Under the pieces are notes generated by a model, which searched no databases, had not been told where the DNA came from, and was given only the letters and a program-made list of their open reading frames with translations. Shown piece after piece: positions 47,685 to 58,201 of a stretch of DNA of 64,000 nucleotides; the stretch's first letter is position 1, and every line of letters begins with the position of its first letter. A program made the translations under genes and the position numbers. The stretch comes from Bipolaris cookei (Eukaryota > Ascomycota > Dothideomycetes > Pleosporales > Pleosporaceae): NCBI GenBank assembly GCA_002286855.1, contig NRSV01000058.1, positions 62,001-126,000 of the forward strand, in the 5' to 3' direction.

Positions 47685-49375
47685 ATGCCACCTCCATCTG
47701 CAGTCGAGGTATCCGCCACCTCGGACACATCCGGAATTACTATTCCGAACCCTCTGAGTGCGCCCATACAGAGCAATGAGATGCCCGCAAGGAGAAAGAA
47801 GACTACTGCAGCACAATGGGGTGTAGCAGCACCGTCTGATACATCAAACTTTAGACTGAAATCTTACGACCACAAGCCCAAAGCAAAGCCATGGAGTAGT
47901 AAGTTTTATAGAACAGGTGGCAACTTGCAGGCATGATGGCTTACTTGACCTCAGACATTTTAACCAATGAAGCCGTTATTCGAAAAGGCAACTCGCTAAA
48001 AGAAGCAGCCAAGTTTCTCAGTACACCAGGTCTTATATCTCTCGGAGGAGGACTGCCCTCTAGCGAGTACTTTCCCTTTGAGGAGCTATCAGTCAAGGTG
48101 CCCAAGGTCGGACACTTCTCCGAGCCCGAAACCAAAGAGTCTGGGGTGACGCTTACTGCGGGTAAACACGATCTTGCCGAGAATAAGTCTGTTTTCGACA
48201 TTGCTACTGCATTCAACTATGGCCAGGGCTCAGGCTCAGCACAGCTTCTGCGCTACATGACTGAGCACACAGAACTGGTGCACGACCCACGATATGAGGA
48301 CTGGAGGTGCACAATGACAGTTGGAAGTACATCTGCCACCGACATGTTGCTCAGAATGCTCACAAGACCCGGCGACATGGTTCTCTCCGAGGAGTACACA
48401 TTTTCGGCTTTTGTCGAAACAGCCAGGCCAATGGGTGTCCGCGTATGTGGCGTGCCGATTGACAGTGAAGGTCTCTTGCCTATAGAGATGGACCGCATAC
48501 TCTCAAACTGGGACCAGGCCGCTCGAGGATCCCGCAAACCACGTCTCCTCTATACAGTGCCTACAGGACAGAACCCAACTGGCGCGACATCGAGCGGCGA
48601 GCGACGCCGAGAAATATACAACGTGTGCCAAAAACACGACATCCACATCATAGAAGACGAACCCTACTACTTCCTCCAAATGCAACCCTACACGGGCCCC
48701 AACGCACCCGACATCCCATCCCCCTCTTCCCACGCCGACTTTATCAAATCCCTCGTCCCCAGCTACCTCTCTATGGACACGGACGGCCGCGTAATTCGCA
48801 TGGACTCCTTCTCCAAAGTAATCGCCCCGGGCTCGCGTGTAGGCTGGATCACCGCCCCGGCCCAAATCATCGAGCGCTACGCCAAATACGCCGACGTCTC
48901 GACGCAGAATCCCTCCGGCATCTCGCAACTCGTACTCTTCAAGCTGCTCGACGAGCACTGGGGCCACGCCGGCTACCTCGACTGGCTCATCCACATCCGC
49001 ATGCAGTACACCAAGCGCCGCGACACCATTCTCGCCGCGTGCGCCAAGCATTTACCGCGCGAGGTCATGGAGTGGAAGCCCCCCATGGCCGGCATGTTTC
49101 ATTGGATGAAGGTGGATTTTACAAAGCATCCTGCGTATCCTGCGAAGAGTATCGAGGCCATTGAGGAGAGTATTTTCATGCGCGTTATCGAGCATGGGAC
49201 GCTGGTTATGCGCGGGAGCTGGTTTTATGCTGATGCCGACGAGGAGCATGATACCTTGTTTTTTAGGGCGACGTATGCGACGGCTCCTGGGGATAAGATT
49301 GATGAAGGGATTAGGAGGTTGGGGGAGGCGGTTAGAGAGGAGTTTGGGTTAGGGGGGTATGCCAAGGATAATTAG
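47685..49375 (+). CDS. ARO8: Aromatic amino acid aminotransferase (ARO8-like)
   Basis: PLP-dependent fold-type I transaminase that interconverts aromatic amino acids (and often kynurenine or 2-aminoadipate) with 2-oxo acids. Exons 47685-47898 and 47931-49375 around a 32-nt intron (GTAAGT...TTGCAG) in phase 1; 552 residues. The intron is unusually short, so the alternative of starting at the ATG at 47933 (480 aa) must be kept open. Conserved blocks: LISLGGGLPSSEYFPFEEL, FNYGQGSGSAQLLRYM, TVPTGQNPTGATSS, EDEPYYFLQM, and DSFSKVIAPGSRVGW, whose Lys (residue 367 of the long form) binds PLP. The N-terminal 70 residues before SMMAYLTSDILTNEA are Ser/Pro-rich; no clear targeting signal. GC content and codon bias change at about 48600, to a C-rich third position. 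Confidence 0.92.
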
Positions 49376-49727
49376 ATAGACAGAGGAAACTAAGTCTAGA
49401 TTGTGGGGAAAGGGTGTGAGTGCTTGCTGGTGGCATGGCAAAGATGAAGAGTTTCTTCAACATCGATAGGACTGTTCAACTTGACAGTCTACGAATGTGC
49501 CGAACCAAAATCCCTGGTTTTTGGTACTCTTACATACATATTCAATACACGGAGCTTCTCTTCTTTCTTTTTCATATGCGAATAGACCCTTATCTATGCA
49601 TTCCTAACGCTCTGTTCAAACTCCATTCATTTCCCTCAAAAAAAAAAGAAGAGGCACACCCCTTCACCAACCTCCGTGCAATCATGTTCGCTTCTTTGTT
49701 TCCCCCACCCGTCGCCAATAGCCCCCC
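49376..49727. other. Convergent intergenic region
   Basis: 352 bp between the 3' ends of the aminotransferase and OST2 genes. Contains an A10 run near 49640. Nothing coding seen. Confidence 0.6.
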
Positions 49728-50253
49728 TTAGTTAATAAAGTTGACACAGAAAAAGTGCAACAATAGACTCCCCAGCACAAAATCCGCAAATGCACGCTCA
49801 TGCGAGATGCTCGCAAAATGCTCTTTGTTCTCCGAGTTTGTCTGGATGCGCAGCGAGGCCGTGAGCACGAATTGGCCGACTGTTGCGCTGAAACCTGATA
49901 GAAAGGCATTGAATGGCTAAATTTATGTCTAGTCAGCTCCTTTTTTTCTCTTCCCTTTGTATTTCTCTGCGTGTACTGTTGTGTTTGAAGAAGGGGAGTA
50001 TACGTACAAAGTTTCCAACAACGACTACGTATGCGAATTGCAGGGCGCCGACTACGACGAGGAAGGCGAGGAAGATGTCGAGGAGCTTTGTTCGCTGCGG
50101 TGTCTTGGTCACGTAGTTATTCCATATTCCCTGTGTGATTGCCGCGGCGCTCGTGTTGTTTGTCGTGCTTGGCTTGCTGGGCCGCGAGGGTGCTGCTTGT
50201 GCGGATGCTGAGGGCGTGTCTACGGTGCCGGGTGTGCGTTGCTTTGGCGCCAT
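49728..50253 (-). CDS. OST2: Oligosaccharyltransferase subunit OST2/DAD1
   Basis: Integral ER membrane subunit of the complex that transfers glycans to Asn in nascent proteins. Exons 50253-50008 and 49916-49728 on the minus strand, intron 91 nt in phase 0, 144 residues. A Ser/Ala/Pro-rich N-terminus of ~40 residues precedes IWNNYVTKTPQRTKLLDIFL, then a hydrophobic helix, then PFNAFLSGFSATVGQFVLTASLRIQ and the signature ISHERAFADFVLGSLLLHFF, ending CVNFIN. Yeast Ost2 and human DAD1 share the PFNSFLSGF...RIQ...SPERAFADF pattern. Length is slightly above the family norm because of the N-terminal extension. Divergent from the TMEM14 gene. Confidence 0.95.
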
Positions 50254-50634
50254 GGTCTATATTCTATGCTGTTTTTTTAACGAGAGAAAAGGGAGAAAAG
50301 TCTGGCGGAAAGACACAAGGGGCCTGTCGTGTGCAATTGGGCGTGTATGGGTTGCGGTGATGGAGGTCGGGGTTGGTAGTAAGCTTGAGGCCAGATGTTC
50401 GTGGTTGGCCCGGGCTGAGGGCGGGATTACGACGAGGACATGGACCTTGCCCTTGTTCCATTCGCGCCGGCCTTCGGTGTGCTCGGATGTCCGCTTTTCC
50501 CCGCAAAAACGTCCATTGTATACTTAAGCGTCGCTGCTTTCCTGGAAGCTTCCATCGCAAAATTCGCTGATTGCATTATCCCAATTTCGTTTCATTAGAA
50601 TATCTGTACTGGTCCTTGTTCATACAAAGTAATC
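50254..50634. promoter_or_regulatory. Divergent promoter region, OST2 / TMEM14
   Basis: 381 bp between the start codons of two small membrane-protein genes; no motif assigned. Confidence 0.55.
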
Positions 50635-51114
50635 ATGGTAAGCAGATGTTCTAGCGATTCCTTTGGCTTCGTCATGCACGAGTCAGATCCTTTGAGAGAG
50701 GAACAAATGCTTATGGGAAGATGTAGAGCTCTCTCGGAAATATTGCTCTGGTCCTCGGTGCCCTTACCGCTGGAGGTGGTATTACTGGATACGTGAGGAC
50801 TGGATCTGTGCCTTCAATCGCAGCTGGTTGCACCGTCGGCTTACTAGTACGCGCTCTTGCCCTTGCTAATCCCATGGCCTCATCTTTCCAATCAAACATC
50901 TAAATATTCATAATAGTACATCCTCGGTGGCCTTCGTGTCAACAGCCGCGCTGCCTACGGTGTTGAGTTCGCTCTTCTCGCCTCCGTCATATTGGCTGGT
51001 AGCTCTATCCCGCGCGCAATCAGGTCTGGAAAGCCGCTACCTATTGGATTGAGTATTCTGGCGACTTTTGGCCTCTGGACTTTTGGAAATGCCTTTCTGA
51101 GCAAGCGCGCTTGA
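50635..51114 (+). CDS. TMEM14-family membrane protein, 106 aa
   Basis: Small four-helix membrane protein; the family includes vertebrate TMEM14C of the mitochondrial inner membrane, linked to haem synthesis, and uncharacterised fungal members. Exons: 50635-50637 (only ATG), 50727-50846 and 50917-51114; introns of 89 and 70 nt, both phase 0. Product runs SSLGNIALVLGALTAGGG, ITGYVRTGSVPSIAAG, YILGGLRVNSRAAYG, and ends NAFLSKRA. The G-x-R-TGS-PS and Gly-rich helices are the family signature. A stop codon (TAG, itself the 3' splice site) lies directly before the second exon in its frame, so the start must come from elsewhere; the ATG followed by GTAAGC at 50635 fits. Confidence 0.85.
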
Positions 51115-52013
51115 TCTGGGAAATTTAGTCTGGAAATTCGATGGATTTTGGGATTTTCGATGGGATTTCCTGTTCTATATGCAAATTCCACTGGCCGCAA
51201 CAGTAAACAGAATTGCAAATGTACTGCTTCAGCAATGTCTCCTCTTTCTGGTCACTCCGCACTGATACAGTCTACTTATGCTCAAGTTTCAGATTCCGGA
51301 TATGATTTGGATTTCTCAATCTTGTGGAGGTGCTACAGAGTCGTTAACGTTCTGATAGGCTCCCCACAATCGGCGCAAGCCAGGGGGTTCGGGTTATATG
51401 GAAGAATGTGAGATCCACCACATCAACGTTCAGCCACTATTATGGAAACTCCCCACTTACTGAGTATCACACCCCCGCCTCGTGTGTCAACTGCCGTGTC
51501 TCTTTTATGACCTTGGAAAGCTTAGCCCAACTCATTAACACTATATGGACGAATACCGAATATCGCAAATATAATGCCGGATCAAACTGAGCCTTCGACT
51601 CATCAAAATTGATAGCTTCCAGCTTGCACCACGCAGCTTCATACTATCAAGAACCAGTGGCTGCCAATGAATTGACGTAGTATGTCACAATACTCAGGCT
51701 GAAACCTGTCGAGCATGCACAAATGCCCCAGATCAACCAGTCTCGTGTGCCTAAGTTATCATAGATCTCAGATTCGAGGCTACCGATTGGTCAATCGAAG
51801 GCTCATCATAGGTGTTTCCAATGTTTTCATCTATGATATCAAACAGAATGATGGCATTTTACACCCGAATGATATTGGAACATGATCTGGCATGCCTCTC
51901 CGTTATCGCCACAATTATCTTGATTGACCACATAAAGAGTTAGCAACGGCCTTGTTGACAATGACTGCTAACACTTAGTAAAGCACCGACTATCTACAGG
52001 AAGACTACCCAGT
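51115..52013. other. Intergenic region upstream of the AA8-AA12 gene
   Basis: 899 bp, A/T-richer than its flanks, with no recognisable gene. It holds the TMEM14 3' region and the promoter of the AA8-AA12 gene. Confidence 0.6.
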
Positions 52014-54133
52014 ATGCGTTACACACAAACCCTTGGAAGTGCTGTGGTACTTCTTGGATACAGTGAGTATAATGAGCTTTAAAAGCCAGACGTCACTAAC
52101 GATGAAAAGCCCTTGCTCAAGAAGGTGAGGCTCAATCCACTATTTTTTATGACGCAGAAACGAGAATAAGCTACTCTTTGTACACGGAACCGACGACAGG
52201 AATGTCCTTTGGCATTGCCCTTCCCAAGAATTTGACAGACCCATACGACGCTATCATCAGGATTACTGCTCCGGTTGCCAATCAATGGGTGGGCTTCTCA
52301 TGGGGGGGAAACATGGTCTGGAACCCGCTGAGTGTTGCTTGGCCAAACGGCCAGTCTGGAGTAATATCAGCTCGCTTTGCCTTGTAAGACCCGATCTGCA
52401 TACAAGTCGTAAAAGCTTCTGCTAATACAAGGTAGTGGTATTGGTCTGCCCCTTGGGTACGATGGAGCCGAGCACGCGTACCTCAAAGGGACCAGAACAA
52501 ATACTACCCACTGGACTGTCAATACTCTCTGCAAGGGGTGCACTGGATGGCAAAACAGCGAAGATGCTCGCTATTCTTTGAATGGTACCGGCACAACGGA
52601 GTTCGCCTGGGCGTACGGTACTTCTGCGGTCGAAGACGCGGCTCGGAACAATTCGGCCTTTAACGTCCATCAAGCCTGGGGCAAATGGATCCATAATCTC
52701 GACGCTGCGCGGGTTAATCATTTCGATTCTTTGGTCCGGGCTAATTTGTTGACAGAGCCCATAGCTAGTCCTTCTGCTGACTTGACGGCAGTCGTAACAA
52801 GCGTTGCGTTGTCTACAACCGCAAAGCCAGTAGCAACTGCTGCCATCCCCGCTTCCTGCTCAGGTGCCGGGAATCCTACATTCCAAGGCAACCTGGCAGC
52901 AGGATGGAAGGCTACCAAGATTGCTGGGGAAATGACTAGCCCTCGAAACATTCAGTTTGATAATGCGGGTAACATGCTCGTTGTGCAGTCTGGCAAAGGC
53001 ATATCCTATCATAATATGGGATCGGATGGCTGTGTCACTTCGACAAAGATGCTGATATCGCAGAATAACCTCAACCACGGTATAGCCTTGAGCCACGATG
53101 GCAAGACGCTGTATGCAAGCTCTATGACCCAGGTCTATGCTTGGCCATACGACGCCGCGGCCGGTACCCTCGGAACCCGGACCATTGTTATCACAGGCAT
53201 GTATAGTGGTGGCTCGCATCTTACACGCACTCTTGCCATTACACCCCAGAATTCGAACCTATTGGTTGTATCTCATGGTTCCAATTCCAATATTGATCAA
53301 CCTACATCAGACCCAAAGACAGGACGTGCCATAATCAAGGTCTTTAATCTGTCAAGTGTCCCCAGTGGAGGATACAATTACGTTAGTGGTGGTTACAATG
53401 CCGGCTACGGGCAGCGCAATGAGGTCGGCATCTGCTTCGACAGCAACAACATGTAAGTCATTTCACCGAAAACGGCACAGTATGGGGATTCAAACTCACA
53501 ACACCCATAAGGCTCTGGGGCGTAGAAAACAGCGGCGACGACTTCAAACGCAACGGAAAAGACATTCACAACGACAACCCCGGCGAAAAAGTCCACTACA
53601 TGGGCGACGTGACCGTCCCCAACAACGCCTGGTACGGCTATCCCTCCTGCTTCACCGTCTGGAAACCCAGCGACTTTATCGACAAAACCTTCAAAGTCGG
53701 AGATTGGTTCACACAAAACCCCACGAGCAGCCTCAACGACGATACCTGCATGGCCAAAGCCACCGCTCCCAAATTAACCCTGCAACCCCATTCCGCCCCC
53801 ATCGACTGTAAATTCGACACGAATAGTACGACTATGTATATTACGTATCATGGTAGCTGGAACCGCCAACCCGTCACGGGATTCAAGCTTGTGGCTGTGA
53901 AGTTTAAGCGTGGGACTGATGGTAATTATACGCCTGTTGAGCCGTTGACTAGTACCACGGCGGCGCAGGATGTGTTTTTCAATCCTGCAGTCGAGAAGTG
54001 CCAGGGGAATGGGCCGGGGTATAGCTCGGGTTGCTTTCGGCCGGCGGGGTTGGCGTGGGATGCGGTTGGGAGGTTGTATATGACATCTGATACGTCGAGT
54101 AATGGGGAGGTTTGGATCTTGGGGCAGTCGTAG
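52014..54133 (+). CDS. Secreted AA8-AA12 protein: haem b cytochrome + PQQ-dependent pyranose dehydrogenase
   Basis: Extracellular sugar oxidoreductase that is expected to oxidise pyranoses with PQQ and pass electrons via its cytochrome, e.g. to lytic polysaccharide monooxygenases. Exons 52014-52062, 52110-52383, 52436-53452 and 53512-54133; introns 47, 52 and 59 nt; 653 residues. Residues 1-20 form a signal peptide (MRYTQTLGSAVVLLGYTALA). The CDH-cytochrome-like domain spans about 25-205, with likely haem ligands Met85 (WGGNMVWNPL) and His186 (FNVHQAWGKW) and a disulphide pair in CKGCTGW. After a Ser/Thr/Ala linker (about 205-245) comes a beta-propeller similar to AA12 pyranose dehydrogenase (SPRNIQFDNAGNMLVV, NHGIALSHDGKTLYAS, GYPSCFTVW, GCFRPAGLAWDAVGRLYMTSD). 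There is no C-terminal CBM1. Family assignment rests on motif order and memory of CDH/PDH features. Confidence 0.85.
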
Positions 54134-54441
54134 GGTTATTGGTGAGGAGTACAACTCGGGTTTGGGGATGGGTGCTGGAGCATGCAAGCAGTCTTGTTGG
54201 CAGTCTTGTCTTCTGGGTGTAAGGGTGAGGTATGGAGTTTCGTGTACCGTTTGATTCGGAATTAGTCTGCCGCCCCTAAGGCAAGGGGTACTCATATCCA
54301 TTGATCCCTCTTTTTTTTCTCTTTCTGTTATCATTATTACCACTTTGGAAATTGGAAATTCGTGCCACCAAGGCAACTGCATACGTCCCACAACGCGACT
54401 TGGGTACCAAAATCAACCACAAATCATTAACGACGATGATC
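54134..54441. other. Short convergent intergenic region
   Basis: 308 bp between the 3' ends of the AA8-AA12 and SfnG-like genes; T-rich near 54310. No gene. Confidence 0.6.
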
Positions 54442-55914
54442 CTACGACACCACCTTCTGATACACATACCCCGTCCTCCGAATCTCCTCCTCAACATCCT
54501 TACCCCTCCCCTCCGCCTCCAACTTCCTCACCAGCGGTAACACCTCCTTCCCAAACCTCTCAATATCCTCCTCATAATGCAAATGCGCCGTGAGCACTAA
54601 ATCGACACCAAGACTCTTAAGCAGCAAAATGCGATCCGCAATCTGCTCTTTTGTACCAATAAGCTTCGTCTTAAACCCATCATTATACTGTACCAGGTCC
54701 TCGAACGTGCTATTCGCCCACATACCCTTTTTATTCGCCGTGCTAGCACCGGCCTGCTGGACGGCGCCGCGAAACGCTTCTACGGCATCGATGTCAGCTT
54801 TACCCTGGATTTCTTTGAGCACGCGGATAGCTTCTTCTTCAGTGTCGCGGATGATGACGAAGCCGTTGACGGCAAAGCGGACTTTGTCTTCGCGGCCGAA
54901 TTTTCGGGCCCGAGCCTTGACGTCGGCAATTTGCTCGCGGAAGCCGTCGAGGTCGTTGCCGTTCATAAAGTACCAGTCGCTTACTTCGGCGCCGTTGTGG
55001 CGCGCGTCGTCGCTGTTGCCGCCTTGGAAGATTTCTGGGTGTGGCTTTTGGAGCGGTTTTGGGGCGAGTTTGTAGTCGTGGAATTGGTACTGTGTCGAAA
55101 GATTAGTATACTAATAGAAGAAGGGGAGGATTGTTGAGCGAGGAGTTGAAATTAAACGGGTACGGGGGAAACATACAAAGTCACCGGCAAATGTAAAGCC
55201 GTTGTCGTCGGCGGTCCAGATACCTTTTAAGGCGCGGATAAACTCGTTGGTGCGTCTGTAGCGCTCAGCGTGTTCGAGCCACCACTGTCCGACGGCAGTA
55301 AATTCGCCCTTGTTCCAGCCTGAAACCAAATTTACAGCAATGCGGCCATTGCTGTAGTTATCAATACTTGCAATCTGCTTTGCTGCAACTGTGGGATTCC
55401 ATATGCCGGGGAGTATAGCAGCAATCAGTTTGAGGCGTTCGGTACTGTGCAATAGGGCCTGGGAAAAGGAAACACTCTCGTGCTGATTGTCGGCTCCGTA
55501 TGATGCCGTGAAGCGGATTTGAGTGAGCGCATACTCGAATCCATATTCTTCAGCTGTCCTGGCGTACCGCACGTTTGATGCGAGGTCCCAACTCGTTTTT
55601 TGGGCTATTTTGGAAACTACGAGACCACCGGAGACGTTGGGAACCCAATATCTGTATTTTCCCAAGGTTAGGGAATGGGATACATTTCAATTTCGGCGGG
55701 AGGCTGCTCACGCGAATAGTACACGATTTGGGTCCTGGTTGAAGTCCAATTGTTTTATAGGCGTGAAACTGTTTTCTGTTCCCTTGGAATGTCCATTGGT
55801 GCCATTGGTACTGCTACTTTCTACTTCTGCAGAGAAATGGTTAGCCGTGTATCTTTTTAATTGTCATATCCCGTCAATGTTACCTGTCCGTTGTCTCTTG
55901 CGTGACGGTGACAT
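54442..55914 (-). CDS. FMN-dependent dimethyl-sulfone monooxygenase, SfnG-like
   Basis: Bacterial-luciferase-fold, reduced-FMN-dependent monooxygenase; the bacterial relative SfnG cleaves dimethyl sulfone to methanesulfinate and formaldehyde for sulfur supply. Four exons on the minus strand: 55914-55884, 55826-55712, 55651-55177 and 55089-54442; introns 57, 60 and 87 nt; 422 residues. The splice restores FAYWVPNVSGGLVVSKI, the SfnG signature start. Further blocks: YGFEYALTQIRFTASYG, ILPGIWNPTVAAKQIASID, RIAVNLVSGWNKGEF, PEIFQGGNSDDAR, SDWYFMNGND. No signal peptide or organelle signal is evident. A flavin reductase is needed to feed it FMNH2; none is in the window. Alkanesulfonate monooxygenase (SsuD) is the alternative, but the WVPNVSGGLV and NVVSGW-type blocks favour SfnG. 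Confidence 0.88.
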
Positions 55915-56614
55915 GTCTGTTTTGTGGAAATGATTATCAAAAACAGACTTGATAATCGAATTGTATTTCGAAAGATCTTATAACGAGACGCCCTACTATC
56001 TTGACCCTGAATAAAGCATCATCGACCAAATGTGCGCATTATAAGCGTAAATTGCGTGATATGCAAGCATACGTGAGATCTGCGGGGTTGACGGGGGATT
56101 AGACCAGGTAGGTGAACTATAATCCAGGTCTATCGATAGTCGTCTCTCCACCGACGATCTTGTCCCAATCTAGTCCATTCTCACCCCAGGATCCTAGTAT
56201 CTCCTATGATAGCCTATTCTACGGCCACGGCTTCTTCGGTTGGATGTCAATGACCTGAATGCTAGGTGGAAAGAATGAGGCAATCCTAAAAGCCGAAGGC
56301 GTGATTATCGTAACTTATAGTGCGGAACAAGATATACGTCATGCTGTAGTGTGAAGACTTGAATAATATAGTGCATTTCGACAGAACGTGAGATTATGAA
56401 AACTCGAATGTGATGCACAACCTTACCCAGCGTTCCAAGTAAGGCCGAATCACGCCATTTATTCTCCAACAGTCGCGATGAATACACACGGGTAGTAGGT
56501 GTCCAGAACGCCGAGACTAATGCCACATCAATTGGTGCTCGATTCGGTTCAGTACAAAAGGCTATCGATTGGATCCAAAAGACTACGTGAATCCTCTCAT
56601 GCACAAAGACAATC
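55915..56614. promoter_or_regulatory. Divergent promoter region, SfnG-like / AceTr-like
   Basis: 700 bp between start codons of two divergent genes. No other gene. Co-regulation is likely if the two act in one pathway; no perfect CYS3/MetR site was found by eye. Confidence 0.55.
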
Positions 56615-57598
56615 ATGGCTAACTCTTCGGCAACCGACCTAAAAAGCTCTGGAAATACTGATATCGAAAGGCAGGTCACCTATGAGGCACCTGTCGTGTC
56701 AGCTCCCGCTCCAAAAACATTGGGTTCTGGAGTAAGTGATGCTAACCACAAGACACACGATTTTGCTAAGATGTGAAGACAGCACTTCCAATCGGGGTAT
56801 TTGCGACGACTCTGACTACATTGTCATTTAGTTTAATGGAATGGCGAGGAGTTACCACGGACAACGTCTTCGTAGCCAATTTCTTCTTCGCGGCCGCCTT
56901 TGGCAAGTTACTGGCGTATGTTGCGTCTGTAAGACGTAACTAACATTAAGACAGGCCTGGTGGTGACTGCGCAGTGGGAGCTCTCCGTAGGCAATGGCTT
57001 CGCATACACAGTTTTCAGTGCCTTTGGTATGTGGTTCATCCTCCTGGAGAACATTGGCTGACTCACGGCAAGGTCTGTTCTACGCCGGGTATGGTGCGAT
57101 CCTGACCCCATCCTTTGGAATTGTGGCAGCATACGGAAATAACGTAAAAGAACTCAACAATGCTCTCGGTTTTTTCATGATCAGTCAGTTACTTAAGACA
57201 GCCAAGAAGCGACGGCGCCGCTAACAAGAGTGCAGTGTGGACGGTTTTCGCCTTAGTATTCCTGGTAGCATCATTGCCAACAAATTTGGTATACATCATC
57301 ATCTTCTTTACTGTCGAGCTGGGGTTCCTGTTGATCTCCGCATCCTATTTCGCTGTAGCAGATGGACATGCCAGTGCCTCAATTGCTCTCAAGAAGGGTG
57401 GTGGGGCATTCTGCTTTTTGTCCGGACTGGCCGGTAAGCATCTACTGTCGGCAAATCGTATATGAGATGTATACTGACTTTGTACACCGTTTCATAGGAT
57501 GGTACCTGGAGTTCGCCCTGTTGCTAAAGGACTCGATTGTTGAACTACCACTTGGAGACACTTCAAGGTTCTTTGCGAAGAGCAGGAAGACGGAGTAA
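56615..57598 (+). CDS. Acetate/succinate-transporter-family membrane protein (GPR1/FUN34/SatP), diverged
   Basis: Predicted six-helix plasma-membrane channel or transporter for small organic anions. Six exons: 56615-56731, 56779-56902, 56955-57026, 57073-57183, 57236-57433 and 57498-57598; 240 residues. The second intron (56903-56954) begins GCAAGT, a GC-AG intron, and only this choice joins ANFFFAAAF to GLVVTAQWELSVGNGFAYT in frame. Other blocks: SAFGLFYAGYGAILTPSFG, NNALGFFMIMWTVFALVF, and the end LPLGDTSRFFAKS. The N-terminal family signature NPxPxGL is changed to TALPIGV. Being between two organosulfur oxygenase genes, it may carry a sulfur compound rather than acetate, but this is inference. 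Confidence 0.85.
56903..56954 (+). other. GC-AG intron in the AceTr-like gene
   Basis: Intron with donor G|GCAAGT and acceptor ACAG, 52 nt, with a good branch site (AACTAAC at 56938). The nearby GTATGT at 56914 would shift the frame and lose the conserved GLVVTAQW block. Confidence 0.8.
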
Positions 57599-58201
57599 GC
57601 GGCACACAATAATGCCCCCACGTTGGAGTAACATGAGGCACGTTGGAGACGTGCAGCTTGTCGGAGACTGTGATGGTCTGTGGGAAAGCCGGATTGAGGA
57701 TGATGCGATTGAGGGGTTAGATGACGAACGCGGTTCGGGTTCGGTGGTGAGTTTCGTTATTGGGGTTACACCCTACATTTAGGTTAGCACAAATACAAGG
57801 ATGTAGGTGTTCGTCGCTGTGAAGATCGGCATCTGAATGCCATGCCCACATGTTGGAGTGTTGGAACGCTACTGCATTGGCGATCTGCCCTACAAAAGCA
57901 AAGCTACGCTAGCTCCATTTGTGTGCCGGCAGACAATTCAACCCTGATCCGGACGCATGTATAAGCTCGGCGGGATATCCTTGTCTACACCCCTCCATTC
58001 TGATAGCCACCACGCCGCGCTCATTGAGCAAATCATACCCCCGCATATGTCTAAAAAAATGAAAGAATAGCACGCAATATATTTAGGATATGGTATGATC
58101 CCAGAATCGGGTCAGCAAGAACGTGCATATAAAGATATGTATGGGAATGTAAAGATTGTACACCACGTAGCTAGAAGATATCAACATCTCAGACGCATAC
58201 G
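57599..58201. other. Intergenic region upstream of the SfnB/DszC-like gene
   Basis: 603 bp with no recognisable gene. ATGGTATGAT at 58090-58099 matches the Neurospora CYS3 consensus ATGRYRYCAT at nine of ten positions, about 100 bp before the ATG; this may be chance. Confidence 0.4.

Noticed and set aside
57537..57782. Open frame after the AceTr-like gene
   Set aside because: Overlaps the last exon in another frame and shows no domain-like sequence.
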